A DNA stretch of 64,000 nucleotides from JANRIC01 sp033765345 (GTDB lineage Bacteria > Bacteroidota > Bacteroidia > Cytophagales > Microscillaceae), in assembly GCA_033765345.1 (NCBI GenBank), contig JANRIC010000007.1, forward strand, positions 1 to 64,000, in the 5' to 3' direction. The notes beneath the pieces are model-generated. The model did not search any database and was not told the DNA's origin. It worked only from the letters and a program-made list of their open reading frames with translations. A program made the translations under genes and the position numbers. This document shows positions 24,439 through 34,881 of this stretch, one piece after another. Within the stretch, counting starts at the first letter, position 1. Every line of letters begins with the position of its first letter.

Positions 24439-25035
24439 TTAAAAACTTAGCGTGCGATTTTTTTCAAAATCCTGAATTTTATCTTGAATACTGAGTAAAT
24501 AATCAATGTCGTCGTAGCCATGGATGAGGCAGACTTTTTTATAGGCATCTATTTCAAAGGATTCCTGCGTCCGGGTGGCTTCCAGGGTGATTGTCTGTGC
24601 TTCCAAATCAACTTCAAGAACAGTTTGTGGGTCGGCAGCAATACAATCAAAGATATTTTGGAGAAAAGCGGCACTTACTTGTACAGGGAGCAAACCGTTA
24701 TTGAGGGCATTTCCTTTGAAGATATCTGCAAAAAAGCTTGATACAACCACCTTAAAACCATAATCTACCAAAGCCCAGGCAGCGTGCTCACGGCTTGAAC
24801 CGCAACCGAAATTTTCTCCGGCCACCAGAATTTGGCCGTTGTACTTCGGATTATTGAGTACAAAATCAGGGTTGAGCGATTGATCGGGCAAATAACGCCA
24901 ATTTTTGAATAAATGTGGACCGAAATCCTCACGAGTTGTGCTTTTGAGGAATTCAGCTGGGATAATCTGATCAGTGTCTATATCCCTAAGTGGGAGCGGA
25001 ACTGCCGTAGAGCGTACTTTTTGAAATTTTTCCAT
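24439..25035 (-). CDS. leuD: 3-isopropylmalate dehydratase small subunit
   Basis: The start chosen is the ATG at 25035 (198 residues, [14 protein letters not shown]), the usual LeuD beginning; the open frame extends upstream to 25098. Signatures are [29 protein letters not shown] (swivel-domain loop that recognises substrate), and [13 protein letters not shown]. With LeuC it isomerises 2-isopropylmalate to 3-isopropylmalate. It sits between leuC and leuB with short gaps. Confidence 0.95.
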   Translation of the reverse strand: MEKFQKVRSTAVPLPLRDIDTDQIIPAEFLKSTTREDFGPHLFKNWRYLPDQSLNPDFVLNNPKYNGQILVAGENFGCGSSREHAAWALVDYGFKVVVSSFFADIFKGNALNNGLLPVQVSAAFLQNIFDCIAADPQTVLEVDLEAQTITLEATRTQESFEIDAYKKVCLIHGYDDIDYLLSIQDKIQDFEKNRTLSF

Positions 25036-25127
25036 GTATATTTTTGACTTAGCGATAAGATCGCTTTGAGCGATCTTGTCGCGGGATTTAAGGTTCAATA
25101 TGTCTGTCTATGGGCGATGGACTATTG

Positions 25128-26519
25128 TCAATAGACAGATCGTACATCTACAATCTCCCCTGCGATCGCTGCTGCTGCTGCTGTAAGCGGGCTTGCCAGG
25201 AAAGTACGGGCACCGGGTCCCTGTCTGCCTTCAAAATTGCGATTTGAGGTAGATACGCAGTATTCACCTGCCGGAATTTTGTCTTCATTCATGCCCAGGC
25301 AAGCCGAACAGCCCGATTCACGCAGCTCGAAACCAGCGTCTTTTAAAATCTGATCCAGCCCTTCTTGCTTTGCCTGTTCGGCCACTTGCTTGGAGCCGGG
25401 TACAATAAAAGCTTGTACGTGAGCAGCTTTTTGTTTGCCTTTGACATAATCGGCTACAATTCTCAGGTCTTCAATCCGGGCATTGGTACAACTTCCGATA
25501 AAAACGTAGTTGATTTTTTGCCCTACGAGGTTTTGTCCAGCCTGCAAACCCATGTATTTTAAAGCTTTTTCAAGTCCGTCGGCATTGTTTACTTCATCTG
25601 ATTTCGGTATGGAAGCAGTGATTTTGATGCCCATGCTGGGGTTGGTTCCATAGGTAATCATCGGCTCGATGTCTTCTGCTTTAAAGGTGTATTCCTGATC
25701 AAAAACAGCGTCTTCATCCGTGCAAAGGCTTTTCCAGTATTCCATAGCCTTTTCAAAAGCAGCTCCTTGCGGTGCAAACTTTCTACCTCGGATATAGGCA
25801 AAGGTAGTTTCATCAGGGGCGATCATACCACCACGCGCACCCATTTCTATACTCATATTACAAATGGTCATTCGGGCTTCCATAGATAATGCCCTGATCG
25901 CCGAACCAGCGTATTCTACAAAATAGCCTGTTCCGCCACCGATACCCAACTGAGCGATGATATACAAAATAATATCCTTGGAATATACACCTTTGGAGAG
26001 CTGCCCCTCGATATTGATGCGCATTTTCTTGGGTTTGGTTTGAAGCAGGCATTGTGTAGCAAGTACCTGCTCTACTTGAGAGGTACCGATTCCGAAAGCA
26101 ATCGTGCCCAAAGCTCCGTGGGTAGAAGTATGGCTATCTCCACAAACGATGGTCATTCCCGGGAGGCTCAAACCCAGCTCAGGCCCGATGATATGCACGA
26201 TGCCCTGGTAAGGATGCCCTAAACCATACAATTCTATGCCGAATTTTTTGCAGTTTTCAATCAAGGTATCTACCTGTTTGCGCGAGAGAGCCTCACGAAT
26301 AGGCAGGTGTTGGTTGAGGGTAGGCACATTGTGGTCGGCGGTAGCTACGACTTGTTGGGGGCGAGCTACGGGAATCCCCCTTTTTTCCAGCCCTGCAAAA
26401 GCCTGTGGGCTGGTGACTTCGTGAATAAAATGTTTATCAATATATAAAACCTGTTGACCGCCTTCCATTTCGGTGACTACGTGTGCATCCCAGATTTTAT
26501 CGAAAAGTGTTTTTGCCAT
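25128..26519 (-). CDS. leuC: 3-isopropylmalate dehydratase large subunit
   Basis: The 463-residue aconitase-type subunit contains [37 protein letters not shown] (substrate and first cluster region), [15 protein letters not shown] (first cluster Cys) and [14 protein letters not shown] (the C-x-x-C pair), so all three [4Fe-4S] ligands are present. The C-terminus [16 protein letters not shown] is standard. It forms isopropylmalate isomerase with LeuD. It is preceded by a repeat-bearing spacer of 174 bp after leuA, so it may also have its own transcript. Confidence 0.96.
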   Translation of the reverse strand: MAKTLFDKIWDAHVVTEMEGGQQVLYIDKHFIHEVTSPQAFAGLEKRGIPVARPQQVVATADHNVPTLNQHLPIREALSRKQVDTLIENCKKFGIELYGLGHPYQGIVHIIGPELGLSLPGMTIVCGDSHTSTHGALGTIAFGIGTSQVEQVLATQCLLQTKPKKMRINIEGQLSKGVYSKDIILYIIAQLGIGGGTGYFVEYAGSAIRALSMEARMTICNMSIEMGARGGMIAPDETTFAYIRGRKFAPQGAAFEKAMEYWKSLCTDEDAVFDQEYTFKAEDIEPMITYGTNPSMGIKITASIPKSDEVNNADGLEKALKYMGLQAGQNLVGQKINYVFIGSCTNARIEDLRIVADYVKGKQKAAHVQAFIVPGSKQVAEQAKQEGLDQILKDAGFELRESGCSACLGMNEDKIPAGEYCVSTSNRNFEGRQGPGARTFLASPLTAAAAAIAGEIVDVRSVY

Positions 26520-26549
26520 AAAATGTTAAAAATAGAAATTAGGTAATAT

Positions 26550-26693
26550 TTAGGTATTGGGTATTGGGTATTGGGTATTAGGCCTTGGGTTTTGGGTAAT
26601 AGTTAGGGTAGATGTCTTTGAGCATTGTAGAAAATTCAAAATCCCTTCAATGGTTTTAAAAAGACCTAACACCCAACCCCCAATACCTGGCTT
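26550..26693. repeat. Dispersed intergenic repeat, copy C, with short tandem array
   Basis: The spacer between leuA and leuC holds three 8-bp-phase steps of GGGTATTGGGTATTG (from 26556). Then comes GGCCTTGGGTTTTGGGTA, also present at 61663-61680, and an inverted CCCAACCCCCAATACC (about 26671-26686) that could pair with the tandem part. In the transcript this would be a hairpin between leuA and leuC. Confidence 0.6.
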
Positions 26694-27845
26694 TTACACC
26701 GCTAAGGAGAAAAGTTCTACCAAATCTTCGTCGGTGACTTCTTTTTTCTGATCGGCAATCTGGAGAAATTTTTTGTAGCAGACTTCCAGATCGCTGTGAT
26801 TGATCTCAAAGCCTAACTTTTTGGCCTTAAATTTCAGGGCGGCTCTTCCGCTGCGGGCAGTCATCACGATGGTTGATTCTTCTACCCCTACTTCCACAGG
26901 ATCAATGATTTCGTAGGTTTCACGTTTTTTGATAACACCATCCTGATGAATCCCCGAAGAATGTGCGAAGGCATTCATCCCTACGATGGCTTTATTGGCT
27001 TGTACGGGCATTTTCATCATATCTGCGACGAGGTTGCTGATCCGGTTGAGGCGGCGAGTTTGGATGCCTGTTTCCAGATTAAGATGTGCGTGTTGTTTGA
27101 TAATCATCACTACTTCCTCAAGGGCAGTATTTCCGGCTCTTTCTCCGATGCCATTGACGGTACACTCAATTTGGCGGGCACCGTTGACGGCACCACTGAT
27201 GGCATTGGCTGTAGCCAGACCCAGGTCATTGTGGCAGTGGGCAGAGATGGTGGCTTTGTGAATACCTTTGACATTTTCCATCAGGAATCTGATTTTTTCG
27301 CCGTATTGGTCAGGCAGGCAATAACCTGTGGTATCAGGAATATTGACCACAGTGGCACCCACTTTGATGACCGCCTCGATGATTTTAGCCAGGAAAACGT
27401 TGTCGGTTCTTCCGGCATCTTCGGCGTAGAATTCTACGTCTTCTACCAAAGATTTGGCAAATTTGACGGCTGCAACGGCTCTCTCCAGAATCTGCTCGGG
27501 GGTAGATCGCAGTTTATGAACGATATGGCATTCAGAAGTACCAATTCCGGTGTGGATGCGACCCTTTTTGGCATAACGCAGAGATTCGCCGGCGACCTCA
27601 ATATCCTTTTGATGGGCGCGGGAGAGGGCACAAACGGTAGCATTTTTAATTTCTTTGGCGATTGCTTCTACGGATTTGAAATCACCAGGACTTGAGATCG
27701 GGAATCCTGCCTCAATGACATCAACGCCAAGGAGTTCAAGTTCTTTGGCGATGATTACTTTTTCCTGGGTATTTAATTTGCAACCGGGCACTTGTTCGCC
27801 GTCGCGGAGGGTAGTATCGAAGATATAAACACGATTATTTGACAT
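26694..27845 (-). CDS. leuA: 2-isopropylmalate synthase, short form without regulatory domain
   Basis: The 383-residue TIM-barrel enzyme starts [19 protein letters not shown] and has [64 protein letters not shown] (metal His-x-His) and [15 protein letters not shown]. The linker helices follow ([19 protein letters not shown]). Full-length LeuA has about 500-520 residues with a C-terminal leucine-binding domain, which is absent here, so allosteric inhibition by leucine is unlikely in the classic form. Its place ahead of leuC-leuD-leuB argues against homocitrate or citramalate synthase. Confidence 0.92.
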   Translation of the reverse strand: MSNNRVYIFDTTLRDGEQVPGCKLNTQEKVIIAKELELLGVDVIEAGFPISSPGDFKSVEAIAKEIKNATVCALSRAHQKDIEVAGESLRYAKKGRIHTGIGTSECHIVHKLRSTPEQILERAVAAVKFAKSLVEDVEFYAEDAGRTDNVFLAKIIEAVIKVGATVVNIPDTTGYCLPDQYGEKIRFLMENVKGIHKATISAHCHNDLGLATANAISGAVNGARQIECTVNGIGERAGNTALEEVVMIIKQHAHLNLETGIQTRRLNRISNLVADMMKMPVQANKAIVGMNAFAHSSGIHQDGVIKKRETYEIIDPVEVGVEESTIVMTARSGRAALKFKAKKLGFEINHSDLEVCYKKFLQIADQKKEVTDEDLVELFSLAV

Positions 27846-28043
27846 TGCTTATTTATTTTTTTATTTCGTATATCTTATTAGGTTTGCGCATTCATTAGCG
27901 TCCAAAAATAGTTTGAGTGCGTAGTAAAGAAAAACTAAATTATTTCAATATTACGATAGCCAAAAAAAGAAGGGAAAGAAGGGTTTTGTTTATATGTCTG
28001 TAAATCAGGCGTTTATTTGTTTATTATTTGTGGGATTATTACA

Positions 28044-29618
28044 ATGGCCAACCAACAAACGGAGCACTTATTTCAGCTTATAAAATCGCTTACCAAGGCA
28101 GAAAAGCGCAATTTTAAGCTTTATGCCACACGAGGTAGCAATAAGGAAGATAAAAAGTTTATTCAGCTTTTTGATGTATTGGATAAAATGCACATTTATC
28201 AGGAGGATTACATTCTTCAGAAAATCCCTGAGATTAAGAAAGTGCAGTTATCTAACCTCAAAGCACATTTATATCGCCAGCTTCTAATCAGTCTCCGTTT
28301 TAATCACAGTCATTTAAATATTGATATTCAAATTCGGGAGCAGATAGATTATGCCCGTATTTTGTATAATAAGGGGCTTTATCAGCAAAGTCTGAAGATT
28401 TTGGATAAGGCTAAAAATCTTGCCCGTATGGCGCACAAGAGTATTATCCAGCTTGAGATTGTAGAGTTTGAGAAAATGATAGAAGGGCAATACATTACTC
28501 GGAGTATCAGCAACCGAGCTGAACTACTTACACAAGAAGCTGATGAGCTGACTCGTATTATTGAAAACACGCAGGATTTAAGCAGTCTTATTTTGCAATT
28601 GTATGATATGTATATCAAGGCGGGATTGGTCAAGGATGAAGAGGATTATGAGAATGTCCGGGAGTTTTTTTTCAATCAGTTGCCTGTGGAGCATTTTAAA
28701 GAACTAAGTTTTTATGAAAAACTTTACTTGTATATAGCGTACAGTTGGTACAGTCATATCATTCAGGATTTTTTAATGGCTTATCGTTATGCCCAAAAAT
28801 GGGTGAATCTTTTTCATAGTGAGCCAATTATGCTTGAACAAGAGCCTGAATGGTACCTCAAAGGAATCCATCGTCTTTCGGAAGCTTTATTTAACTTACA
28901 GCATTACCCTAAATTTGTAGATACCTTGGTACTGATGGAGGATTTTGAGATGACAAATGCTGAAAGAGGTAATGAAAATATTGAGCTTTTAACATTTTTG
29001 TACCTCAGTACTGCCAGAATTAATAAGTATTTTATGGAAGGGAATTTTAGCCAGGGCAAGTCGCTTATCCCTGAGATTCTGGGGAAAATAGAACTATATC
29101 AAGGCAAGCTGGATACGTATCACGTGTTGGTTTTGCATTACAAAATAGCTTCTTTGTACTTCGGAAGTGGGGAATTCAGCCAGGCAATTACTTCATTAAA
29201 CCACATTATTAATTATAAAGATACTGGTTTGAGGGAAGATATTCACGCATTTACCCGGATTTTGAATTTGATTGCTCATTATGAGGCGGGAAATCATGAT
29301 ATTATGGATCATCAGATTCGGTCGGTTTATCACTTCTTAGGCAAGATGAATGATTTGAATCCAGTGCATCTGGAGATATTTAAATTTTTGCGAAAACTAG
29401 CCAAAAGCCCGTATTTTGAGTTAAAAGCTGAATTTCTTCATTTAAGAGATGCATTGCTTCAGCTCAGAAACAAGCCTTATGTCAAACGTCCTTTTTTATA
29501 TTTTGATATTATTTCCTGGCTTGAAAGCAAGATAGAAAACCGGAGCGTGCAGTCTGTCATTCATGATAAGTTTGTAGCTTTATGTAAGCAGTATCCCAGG
29601 CGATTTAAGAAGCGGTGA
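28044..29618 (+). CDS. Conserved Bacteroidetes helical-repeat protein (524 aa)
   Basis: Function unknown. The ATG at 28044 starts MANQQTEHLFQLIKSLTKAE, a beginning that I know from a widespread family of uncharacterised Bacteroidetes proteins; an upstream start at 28017 is less likely. The body is all helical with TPR-like pairs (YNKGLYQQSLKILDKAKNLA, GEFSQAITSLNHII) and a basic end. No signal peptide is present, so it should be cytoplasmic. It is divergent from leuA, and its last 14 bp overlap the 3' end of the histidine kinase gene on the other strand. Confidence 0.75.
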   Translation: MANQQTEHLFQLIKSLTKAEKRNFKLYATRGSNKEDKKFIQLFDVLDKMHIYQEDYILQKIPEIKKVQLSNLKAHLYRQLLISLRFNHSHLNIDIQIREQIDYARILYNKGLYQQSLKILDKAKNLARMAHKSIIQLEIVEFEKMIEGQYITRSISNRAELLTQEADELTRIIENTQDLSSLILQLYDMYIKAGLVKDEEDYENVREFFFNQLPVEHFKELSFYEKLYLYIAYSWYSHIIQDFLMAYRYAQKWVNLFHSEPIMLEQEPEWYLKGIHRLSEALFNLQHYPKFVDTLVLMEDFEMTNAERGNENIELLTFLYLSTARINKYFMEGNFSQGKSLIPEILGKIELYQGKLDTYHVLVLHYKIASLYFGSGEFSQAITSLNHIINYKDTGLREDIHAFTRILNLIAHYEAGNHDIMDHQIRSVYHFLGKMNDLNPVHLEIFKFLRKLAKSPYFELKAEFLHLRDALLQLRNKPYVKRPFLYFDIISWLESKIENRSVQSVIHDKFVALCKQYPRRFKKR

Positions 29619-31206
29619 GGCGATGAGCGTTTATTTTAAGTGTTTTTTCTGAGTTTTTGAGAAAAAAATCTGACATATTGGGTAAATGAATATCAAATTG
29701 GGTAAATATTCCTTTTTGAGTACTTACCTCAATTTTTCCTTTGAGATGTTTGAGGGTATTTTTGACGATATACAAGCCTAAACCTGAGCCGCGAGATTTT
29801 TCGGAGCCTCTGTAAAACATATCAAAGATTTTGTCTAGGCATTCTTCTCGGATTCCTACACCATTATCCCAAAAACTAAGATATAATTCCTGAGTTTTGA
29901 CGTAAGCTTTGATCACAAGAAGATTGTTTGAGGGTTGGTTATGCTGAAACTGAATGGCATTGGAAATCAAATTATTGATGATCATCTTCAGCCGAAGTTC
30001 ATCACTAAAAAAAGGCGTATTTTCTCCCTGAATTTGGACTTGACACTCGAGGGTTGCCATGCCGGGCATTTTTTCAAAATCCTTCAGGCATTCATGGATC
30101 AAAGTTCGGATTTGAATGATTTCAGGCTCTATTTGCAGGCGATTGGATTGAGCAAAGTTGATGATAGATTGAATAAAACGATCCATGCGTTGCCCTTCGC
30201 CTTCTGCCAGGGTCATAAATTCTCGAGTGGTGGCTTCGTCATTTTCAAACTTAAGCACATTGAATAGCCCCAAGATAGTTGCTAAGGGAGACCTCAAATC
30301 GTGAGAAATTCGGTAGATGAGGCTGTCCAGTTCAAGATTACGAACATTAAGCTCTTGGTTGGCTTGCTGGAGCTGACGATTTTTATCAAAAAGTTTTTGT
30401 GTTCTTTTCTGGACGATCTGGTCTAGCTTTTGGTTTAAAGCATCGAGTTTGAGATTTGACTTTTCAAGTTCATCAGCTTGAACACGAATTTCTTCCTCTG
30501 CGGATTTTAGCTCCTCGATGTATTCGTGGAGATGAGTATTGGTTTTTTGAAGAAATGTATTTTTATCTTCAATAGCTTGATGGTCTATATGAGCCATTCG
30601 GATCAATGGGCGGAAGATCAGGAAAGCTTCTACGAATAAAAGACTCAGGATTAGCCCTAATAAAATGATGCCCGATCTTTTTAGGTTTATAACCCGTTCT
30701 CTGGCATCTTCTGCCAGAGATTGCGTCAAATAGTCTACTTTGATCAAAAACTTTTCGGATTGATGTATTAATTTGATGAGCACTGATTTATCAGGAGGAG
30801 GCTCTTGCATGCCTAGTTGTGCCAAATGGATCATCTTATCAAGCTCCTTTTGTATTTTATGAAAGACTACCCGATAATGGGGATTGGCTTTTAGTGGAGG
30901 GAGATTTTTTTGAGGATTGCCGTCCCGGAGATCTTTTAATATGGCTTGAAGCTCATCCATTACTTCTTGGATTTGTTCTTTGATATACTGTTGGTCTTCA
31001 GGTTTTTGGTTTATGTACAGACTCAAAACTTGTTGTGCAAGTTTCTGACTCAAGGCTCTTTGCTTCCCGGAGGTATTGATTATGTTTGCGTCTTTTTCTT
31101 GCTGTTTGAGCGCGTTATTTATAACAAGAAATGAACTTATAGATGATATAGCGATCAAACCCAGCGCAAAAACATATCCACGGTTTAGTTTATTTAGGCT
31201 GGTCAT
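29605..31206 (-). CDS. Membrane histidine kinase with PilJ-type sensor domain
   Basis: The ATG at 31206 is preferred over an in-frame TTG at 31212. Layout: TM1 about 13-32, a helical periplasmic domain with INTSGKQRALSQKLAQQVL (the PilJ/NarX-like P-box type motif), TM2 181-200, coiled coil 215-295, HisKA with SHDLRSPL (His304), and HATPase with NNLISNAI, DNGVGI (449-454) and GSGLGL (475-480). All kinase motifs are intact. There is no receiver next to it, so its partner lies elsewhere. It converges on the helical protein gene with a 14-bp overlap. Confidence 0.9.
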   Translation of the reverse strand: MTSLNKLNRGYVFALGLIAISSISSFLVINNALKQQEKDANIINTSGKQRALSQKLAQQVLSLYINQKPEDQQYIKEQIQEVMDELQAILKDLRDGNPQKNLPPLKANPHYRVVFHKIQKELDKMIHLAQLGMQEPPPDKSVLIKLIHQSEKFLIKVDYLTQSLAEDARERVINLKRSGIILLGLILSLLFVEAFLIFRPLIRMAHIDHQAIEDKNTFLQKTNTHLHEYIEELKSAEEEIRVQADELEKSNLKLDALNQKLDQIVQKRTQKLFDKNRQLQQANQELNVRNLELDSLIYRISHDLRSPLATILGLFNVLKFENDEATTREFMTLAEGEGQRMDRFIQSIINFAQSNRLQIEPEIIQIRTLIHECLKDFEKMPGMATLECQVQIQGENTPFFSDELRLKMIINNLISNAIQFQHNQPSNNLLVIKAYVKTQELYLSFWDNGVGIREECLDKIFDMFYRGSEKSRGSGLGLYIVKNTLKHLKGKIEVSTQKGIFTQFDIHLPNMSDFFLKNSEKTLKINAHRLTAS

Positions 31207-31517
31207 AGACAATTGATTAAATGATAGAATTCCGGTATTTATACTTTTATAACTAAATAAAACAAAAAAATATGAATATTAAAAATCAGATTTTCCAAAT
31301 ACAAAAGTTTATATGTAAGATAAAATCTCCAAGTGAAGTTTTTGGAACCACATCTGGGTATTTGTGATGATATTGATGGAATAAACTCGGAAAAATGGGT
31401 GAAAAATTAAATTTATTCTCAAAAAATCAAAAAAAAATCACCCGTTTTAGAGGTATGATTTTTTGCTAAAATGATTCTTTGATTTATAAAGATATGTCAA
31501 TATAGAACAGGTCTTAC
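31207..31517. other. AT-rich intergenic region
   Basis: About 310 bp separate the kinase start from the stop of the STAS-like gene. I see no gene or convincing terminator; it must contain the kinase promoter. Confidence 0.5.
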
Positions 31518-31958
31518 TTATTGCTCAATGGCTTCATCTAAAGTTTCAAAATATTGTATATCCAGGTGATGATATTGTGCTTGCGGATATTCCCGATTGA
31601 TTTTTTCTCGGCCTATTTTTACACTTTGTCTAAAAAGCGGATCATTGGGGAGAATCTTGCGGTGGCGGTTCAATCCGTATCTCGATACTTCAGTTTTCCA
31701 CTCGGTATAATACCAGGTCATAGAGGGCTGATGAAATATTTTTAGGCTACGCTTGTCAAACACCAGTTTCCTGACTTCACCTAATTTAGCCATATCTCCT
31801 ATAAAATTACACATCTCCTTGAAATTATCGATGGTGATGTATTCAGCTTTTGATTTAAGGATGGCAATAGTACTATTGGCTACCATATACAAATCGGCTT
31901 GATCAAAGTTTTTTCTTAGGTTCAAAGGGTGAATTGTGTCCAATATAGTTTGTGTCAT
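31518..31958 (-). CDS. STAS/SpoIIAA-like protein (146 aa)
   Basis: The first ATG is at 31958 (MTQTILDTIHPLNLRKNF). The domain has the same order of elements as the truncated gene at 4335: helix, VRKLVFDKRSLKIF strand, P-x-x-x-WYYTEW, a RKILPND strand, and a closing YFETLDEAIEQ helix. The family is typical of Cytophagales and its function is unknown. Single gene, no signal peptide. The frame is open upstream to 32012, but that extension begins with an unlikely hydrophobic run. Confidence 0.7.
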   Translation of the reverse strand: MTQTILDTIHPLNLRKNFDQADLYMVANSTIAILKSKAEYITIDNFKEMCNFIGDMAKLGEVRKLVFDKRSLKIFHQPSMTWYYTEWKTEVSRYGLNRHRKILPNDPLFRQSVKIGREKINREYPQAQYHHLDIQYFETLDEAIEQ

Positions 31959-32188
31959 AAGAGTAAAAGACAAGATTATTTTTTTACAAAACAAATGTAT
32001 AAAAAAAATCATAAAACAAACGTGGGTACAGGCAATTTTTCCTTAGATTATACAACTATCTCTGAGGAAGGACAAAACTCTCAGAATAAAACTATTTCAT
32101 GTTTGAATAAATCTATCGGATAGAGACGCTTCTCAGATTCTTGTAATTTCTTCTGCATTATTTAATACTTCCTTAATATCCTTTTTTG

Positions 32189-32196
32189 TACTTTTG
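32189..32196 (+). promoter_or_regulatory. Candidate -7 box of typA
   Basis: TACTTTTG followed by CACC matches the strong Bacteroidetes form TAnnTTTGCAcc and lies 43 bp before the typA ATG. Confidence 0.5.
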
Positions 32197-32238
32197 CACC
32201 TTGAAAGTATTCAGGGGAAATACCCAAATCTTAATTAC

Positions 32239-34047
32239 ATGAAAAGTATCCGAAATATAGCCATCATCGCTCACGTTGACCACGGCAAAACTACACTGGT
32301 AGACAAGATTATTCACGCATCCAAACTATTCCGGGATAACCAGGAGTTTAATGATCTCATCCTTGATAATAACGATCTGGAGCGCGAACGTGGAATCACC
32401 ATCGTATCCAAAAATGTTTCGGTGCGCTATAAAGACATTAAAATCAATATCATAGATACTCCAGGTCACGCCGACTTTGGGGGGGAAGTAGAGCGCGTAC
32501 TCAAAATGGCTGACGGCGTGCTTCTGCTCGTTGATGCTTTTGAAGGTCCTATGCCTCAAACCCGTTTTGTGCTCAGTAAAGCCCTTTCTCTAGGTCTTAA
32601 GCCCATTGTAGTGGTGAATAAAGTGGATAAACCCAATTGCCGACCTGATGAGGTACACGAAGCGGTTTTTGACCTCATGTTCAGCTTAGATGCTACCGAA
32701 GAACAACTAGACTTTACAACCATCTACGGATCCGCCAAGCAAGGCTGGATGAGTACCGACTGGCAAAAACCAACCGATAATATCGAGGCTCTTTTAGACA
32801 CGATCATCGAAGTCATACCGCCTGCCCCCATACACGAGGGCACTCCTCAAATGCAGATTACCTCACTGGATTTCTCCAATTTTGTGGGAAGAATCGCCAT
32901 CGGAAGGGTATTCAGAGGTACTTTAAAGGAAAATACCGATATGATTCTTTGCAAAAAGGATGGTGTCAACAAAAAAGTTCGTATCAAGGAATTACACCTC
33001 TTTGAAGGGCTTGGCAAAGCCAGAGTATCCGAAGTAGCAGCCGGCGATATTTGTGCCGTCAATGGAATTGATGACTTTGAAATTGGAGATACCTTGGCTG
33101 ACCTCGAGAACCCAGAGCCATTACCCCGAATTTCTATTGATGAGCCGACCATGAATATGCTCTTTACCATCAATGATTCTCCTTTTTTTGGTAAAGAAGG
33201 CAAATTTGTAACTTCACGCCACGTACGTGACCGACTTTTTAAAGAAACCGAAAAAAACCTCGCACTTAGGGTACAAAATACCGACAGTGAAGACAAATTC
33301 CTGGTGTATGGACGGGGTATCCTGCACTTGTCCGTACTTATTGAGACCATGCGCCGCGAAGGGTATGAGTTTCAGGTAGGGCAGCCCCAAGTAATCTTCA
33401 AAGAAATTGATGGTGAACGACACGAACCTTTTGAGACTCTTGTGATCGACGTACCCGAAGAGGTATCTGGAAAAGCCATTGAGCTTGTTACACAGAGAAA
33501 AGGCGAATTACTCATCATGGAAGGCAAAGGCGAGTGGCAACACCTTGAGTTTTCTATCCCTGCAAGAGGACTGATTGGGCTTAGAAACCAAATCCTGACT
33601 GCCACCGCCGGAGAAGCTGTAATGAATCACCGCTTCGAGAGCTACAAACCCTACAAAGGCGAAATCAAAGGGCGTATCAACGGTTCTCTGATCTCTATGG
33701 AAAGCGGTATGTCTACGGCCTATGCCATTGATAAGCTCCAAGATCGTGGAAGATTCTTCATTGATCCAGGTGAAGAAGTCTATACCGGACAGGTAATCGG
33801 AGAGCATAGCCGCTCCAATGACCTGGTTGTCAATGTCCAAAAAGGAAAAAAACTAACCAACATGCGTGCCTCCGGTTCGGATGATAACGTCAAGATCGCT
33901 CCCAAACTCTCTTTCTCGCTGGAAGAAACCCTGGAGTACATCCAAAAAGACGAATACGTGGAGATTACTCCGCAATCTATTCGTATGCGTAAAATCTACC
34001 TGGATGAAAACGAGCGTAAACGTTATGCCGCTAAGGTGACAGGCTAA
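32239..34047 (+). CDS. typA: Ribosome-associated GTPase TypA/BipA
   Basis: The ATG at 32239 (602 residues) gives the family start MKSIRNIAIIAHVDHGKTTL. G motifs: AHVDHGKT (11-18), the RGITI switch in ERERGITIVSKN, DTPGHADFGGE, and NKVDKPN. EF-G-like domains II, III and V follow, with the BipA-specific C-terminal domain (SYKPYKGEIKGRINGSLISM, SMSTAYAIDKLQDRGRFF-like run, VHIGQ-type EVYTGQVIGEHSR). Length matches the family. TypA acts in ribosome assembly and stress or cold adaptation. It stands alone. Confidence 0.96.
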   Translation: MKSIRNIAIIAHVDHGKTTLVDKIIHASKLFRDNQEFNDLILDNNDLERERGITIVSKNVSVRYKDIKINIIDTPGHADFGGEVERVLKMADGVLLLVDAFEGPMPQTRFVLSKALSLGLKPIVVVNKVDKPNCRPDEVHEAVFDLMFSLDATEEQLDFTTIYGSAKQGWMSTDWQKPTDNIEALLDTIIEVIPPAPIHEGTPQMQITSLDFSNFVGRIAIGRVFRGTLKENTDMILCKKDGVNKKVRIKELHLFEGLGKARVSEVAAGDICAVNGIDDFEIGDTLADLENPEPLPRISIDEPTMNMLFTINDSPFFGKEGKFVTSRHVRDRLFKETEKNLALRVQNTDSEDKFLVYGRGILHLSVLIETMRREGYEFQVGQPQVIFKEIDGERHEPFETLVIDVPEEVSGKAIELVTQRKGELLIMEGKGEWQHLEFSIPARGLIGLRNQILTATAGEAVMNHRFESYKPYKGEIKGRINGSLISMESGMSTAYAIDKLQDRGRFFIDPGEEVYTGQVIGEHSRSNDLVVNVQKGKKLTNMRASGSDDNVKIAPKLSFSLEETLEYIQKDEYVEITPQSIRMRKIYLDENERKRYAAKVTG

Positions 34048-34410
34048 GAAAATTATAAGCATATGGTTCTCAGACCCCTTTGTGAATGATACGTATTTTG
34101 TCTGATAACCCTACGGATTAACCCCAAGCCAAAACTTCATGCTTGTGAATGGGTTTTTTCACATGATATATCTATACACCATCAAGCGTACCCTCAGGTA
34201 CGCTTGATTCATTATGTGTCCCAATGAGACAGGATTCTTATTCTGATGGAGACAAATGATGGGTAGTTGGTGCCCTATCTTGAGATTGTATGTACTGTCA
34301 GGTATGTGTTGTACGAATGACATCCTAAACACCACCCACACATCAATCGCCAGAGAGCTGAAAAGAATCAAAAATAAAAAATATTGTTTTTCGGCATCTA
34401 AACAAAGATT
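34048..34410. other. Intergenic region downstream of typA with hairpin
   Basis: A perfect 12-bp hairpin lies at 34181-34208 (ATCAAGCGTACC, loop CTCA, GGTACGCTTGAT), likely an RNA end between the convergent typA and the type IX cargo gene, although no T-run follows. The rest has no gene I can support. Confidence 0.6.
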
Positions 34411-34881
34411 TTACTGCGATGAACTAATATTGGTATCCGTCTGAGTCTGCTGAATGATCAATTTTCGGCGGTAGATTTTATCTTTGGTTACGATTTTGAG
34501 CGTATATTCCCCGGCAGCCAGATAGCGCATCTGACGATTAAGGACTTCCTGCACCTGCTGACCATCTCCCTGAACATCTATATGGATTACTCCTTCCTGA
34601 TTATAGATTACCAGTGTCATCTCATTTACAAGTTCCCGAAATTCCAGGCTAATGCTTCTTTTATAAGGATTGGGATAGATCAAAAGGCTTACCTGACTTT
34701 CGCCAACGGCACTCACTTCTGAAATAGGTTTGAGATTAGCCATCTTTTCAAAAGCCTCAAGGGTTTTGGGTGTAAACTCAGGTTTGCTCCCTTCAGCAGT
34801 ATATTCTCTGGGAGTCTGTGCTATGGTGGCACTTAAATTCCCAAGAAAGAGCAAAAAAATGAATAATCTGCTAATTTTCAT
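34411..34881 (-). CDS. Small secreted protein with type IX sorting domain
   Basis: The 156 residues comprise a signal peptide (about 1-21, cut after ATIAQ), a linker of 40 residues, and a C-terminal beta-sandwich starting LLIYPNPYKRSISLEF (YPNP is the hallmark of Por/type A sorting domains), then VIYNQEGV and a final LAAGEYTLKIVTKDKIYRRK. In usual cargo this domain follows a large passenger; here almost the whole protein is the domain. A further 12 residues after the last strand (TQTDTNISSSQ) are also unusual. It should be exported by the type IX system. Confidence 0.82.
   Translation of the reverse strand: MKISRLFIFLLFLGNLSATIAQTPREYTAEGSKPEFTPKTLEAFEKMANLKPISEVSAVGESQVSLLIYPNPYKRSISLEFRELVNEMTLVIYNQEGVIHIDVQGDGQQVQEVLNRQMRYLAAGEYTLKIVTKDKIYRRKLIIQQTQTDTNISSSQ

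Noticed and set aside
26946..27695. 249-codon plus-strand frame opposite leuA
   Set aside because: It is fully contained in the conserved leuA gene and has no recognisable motifs.
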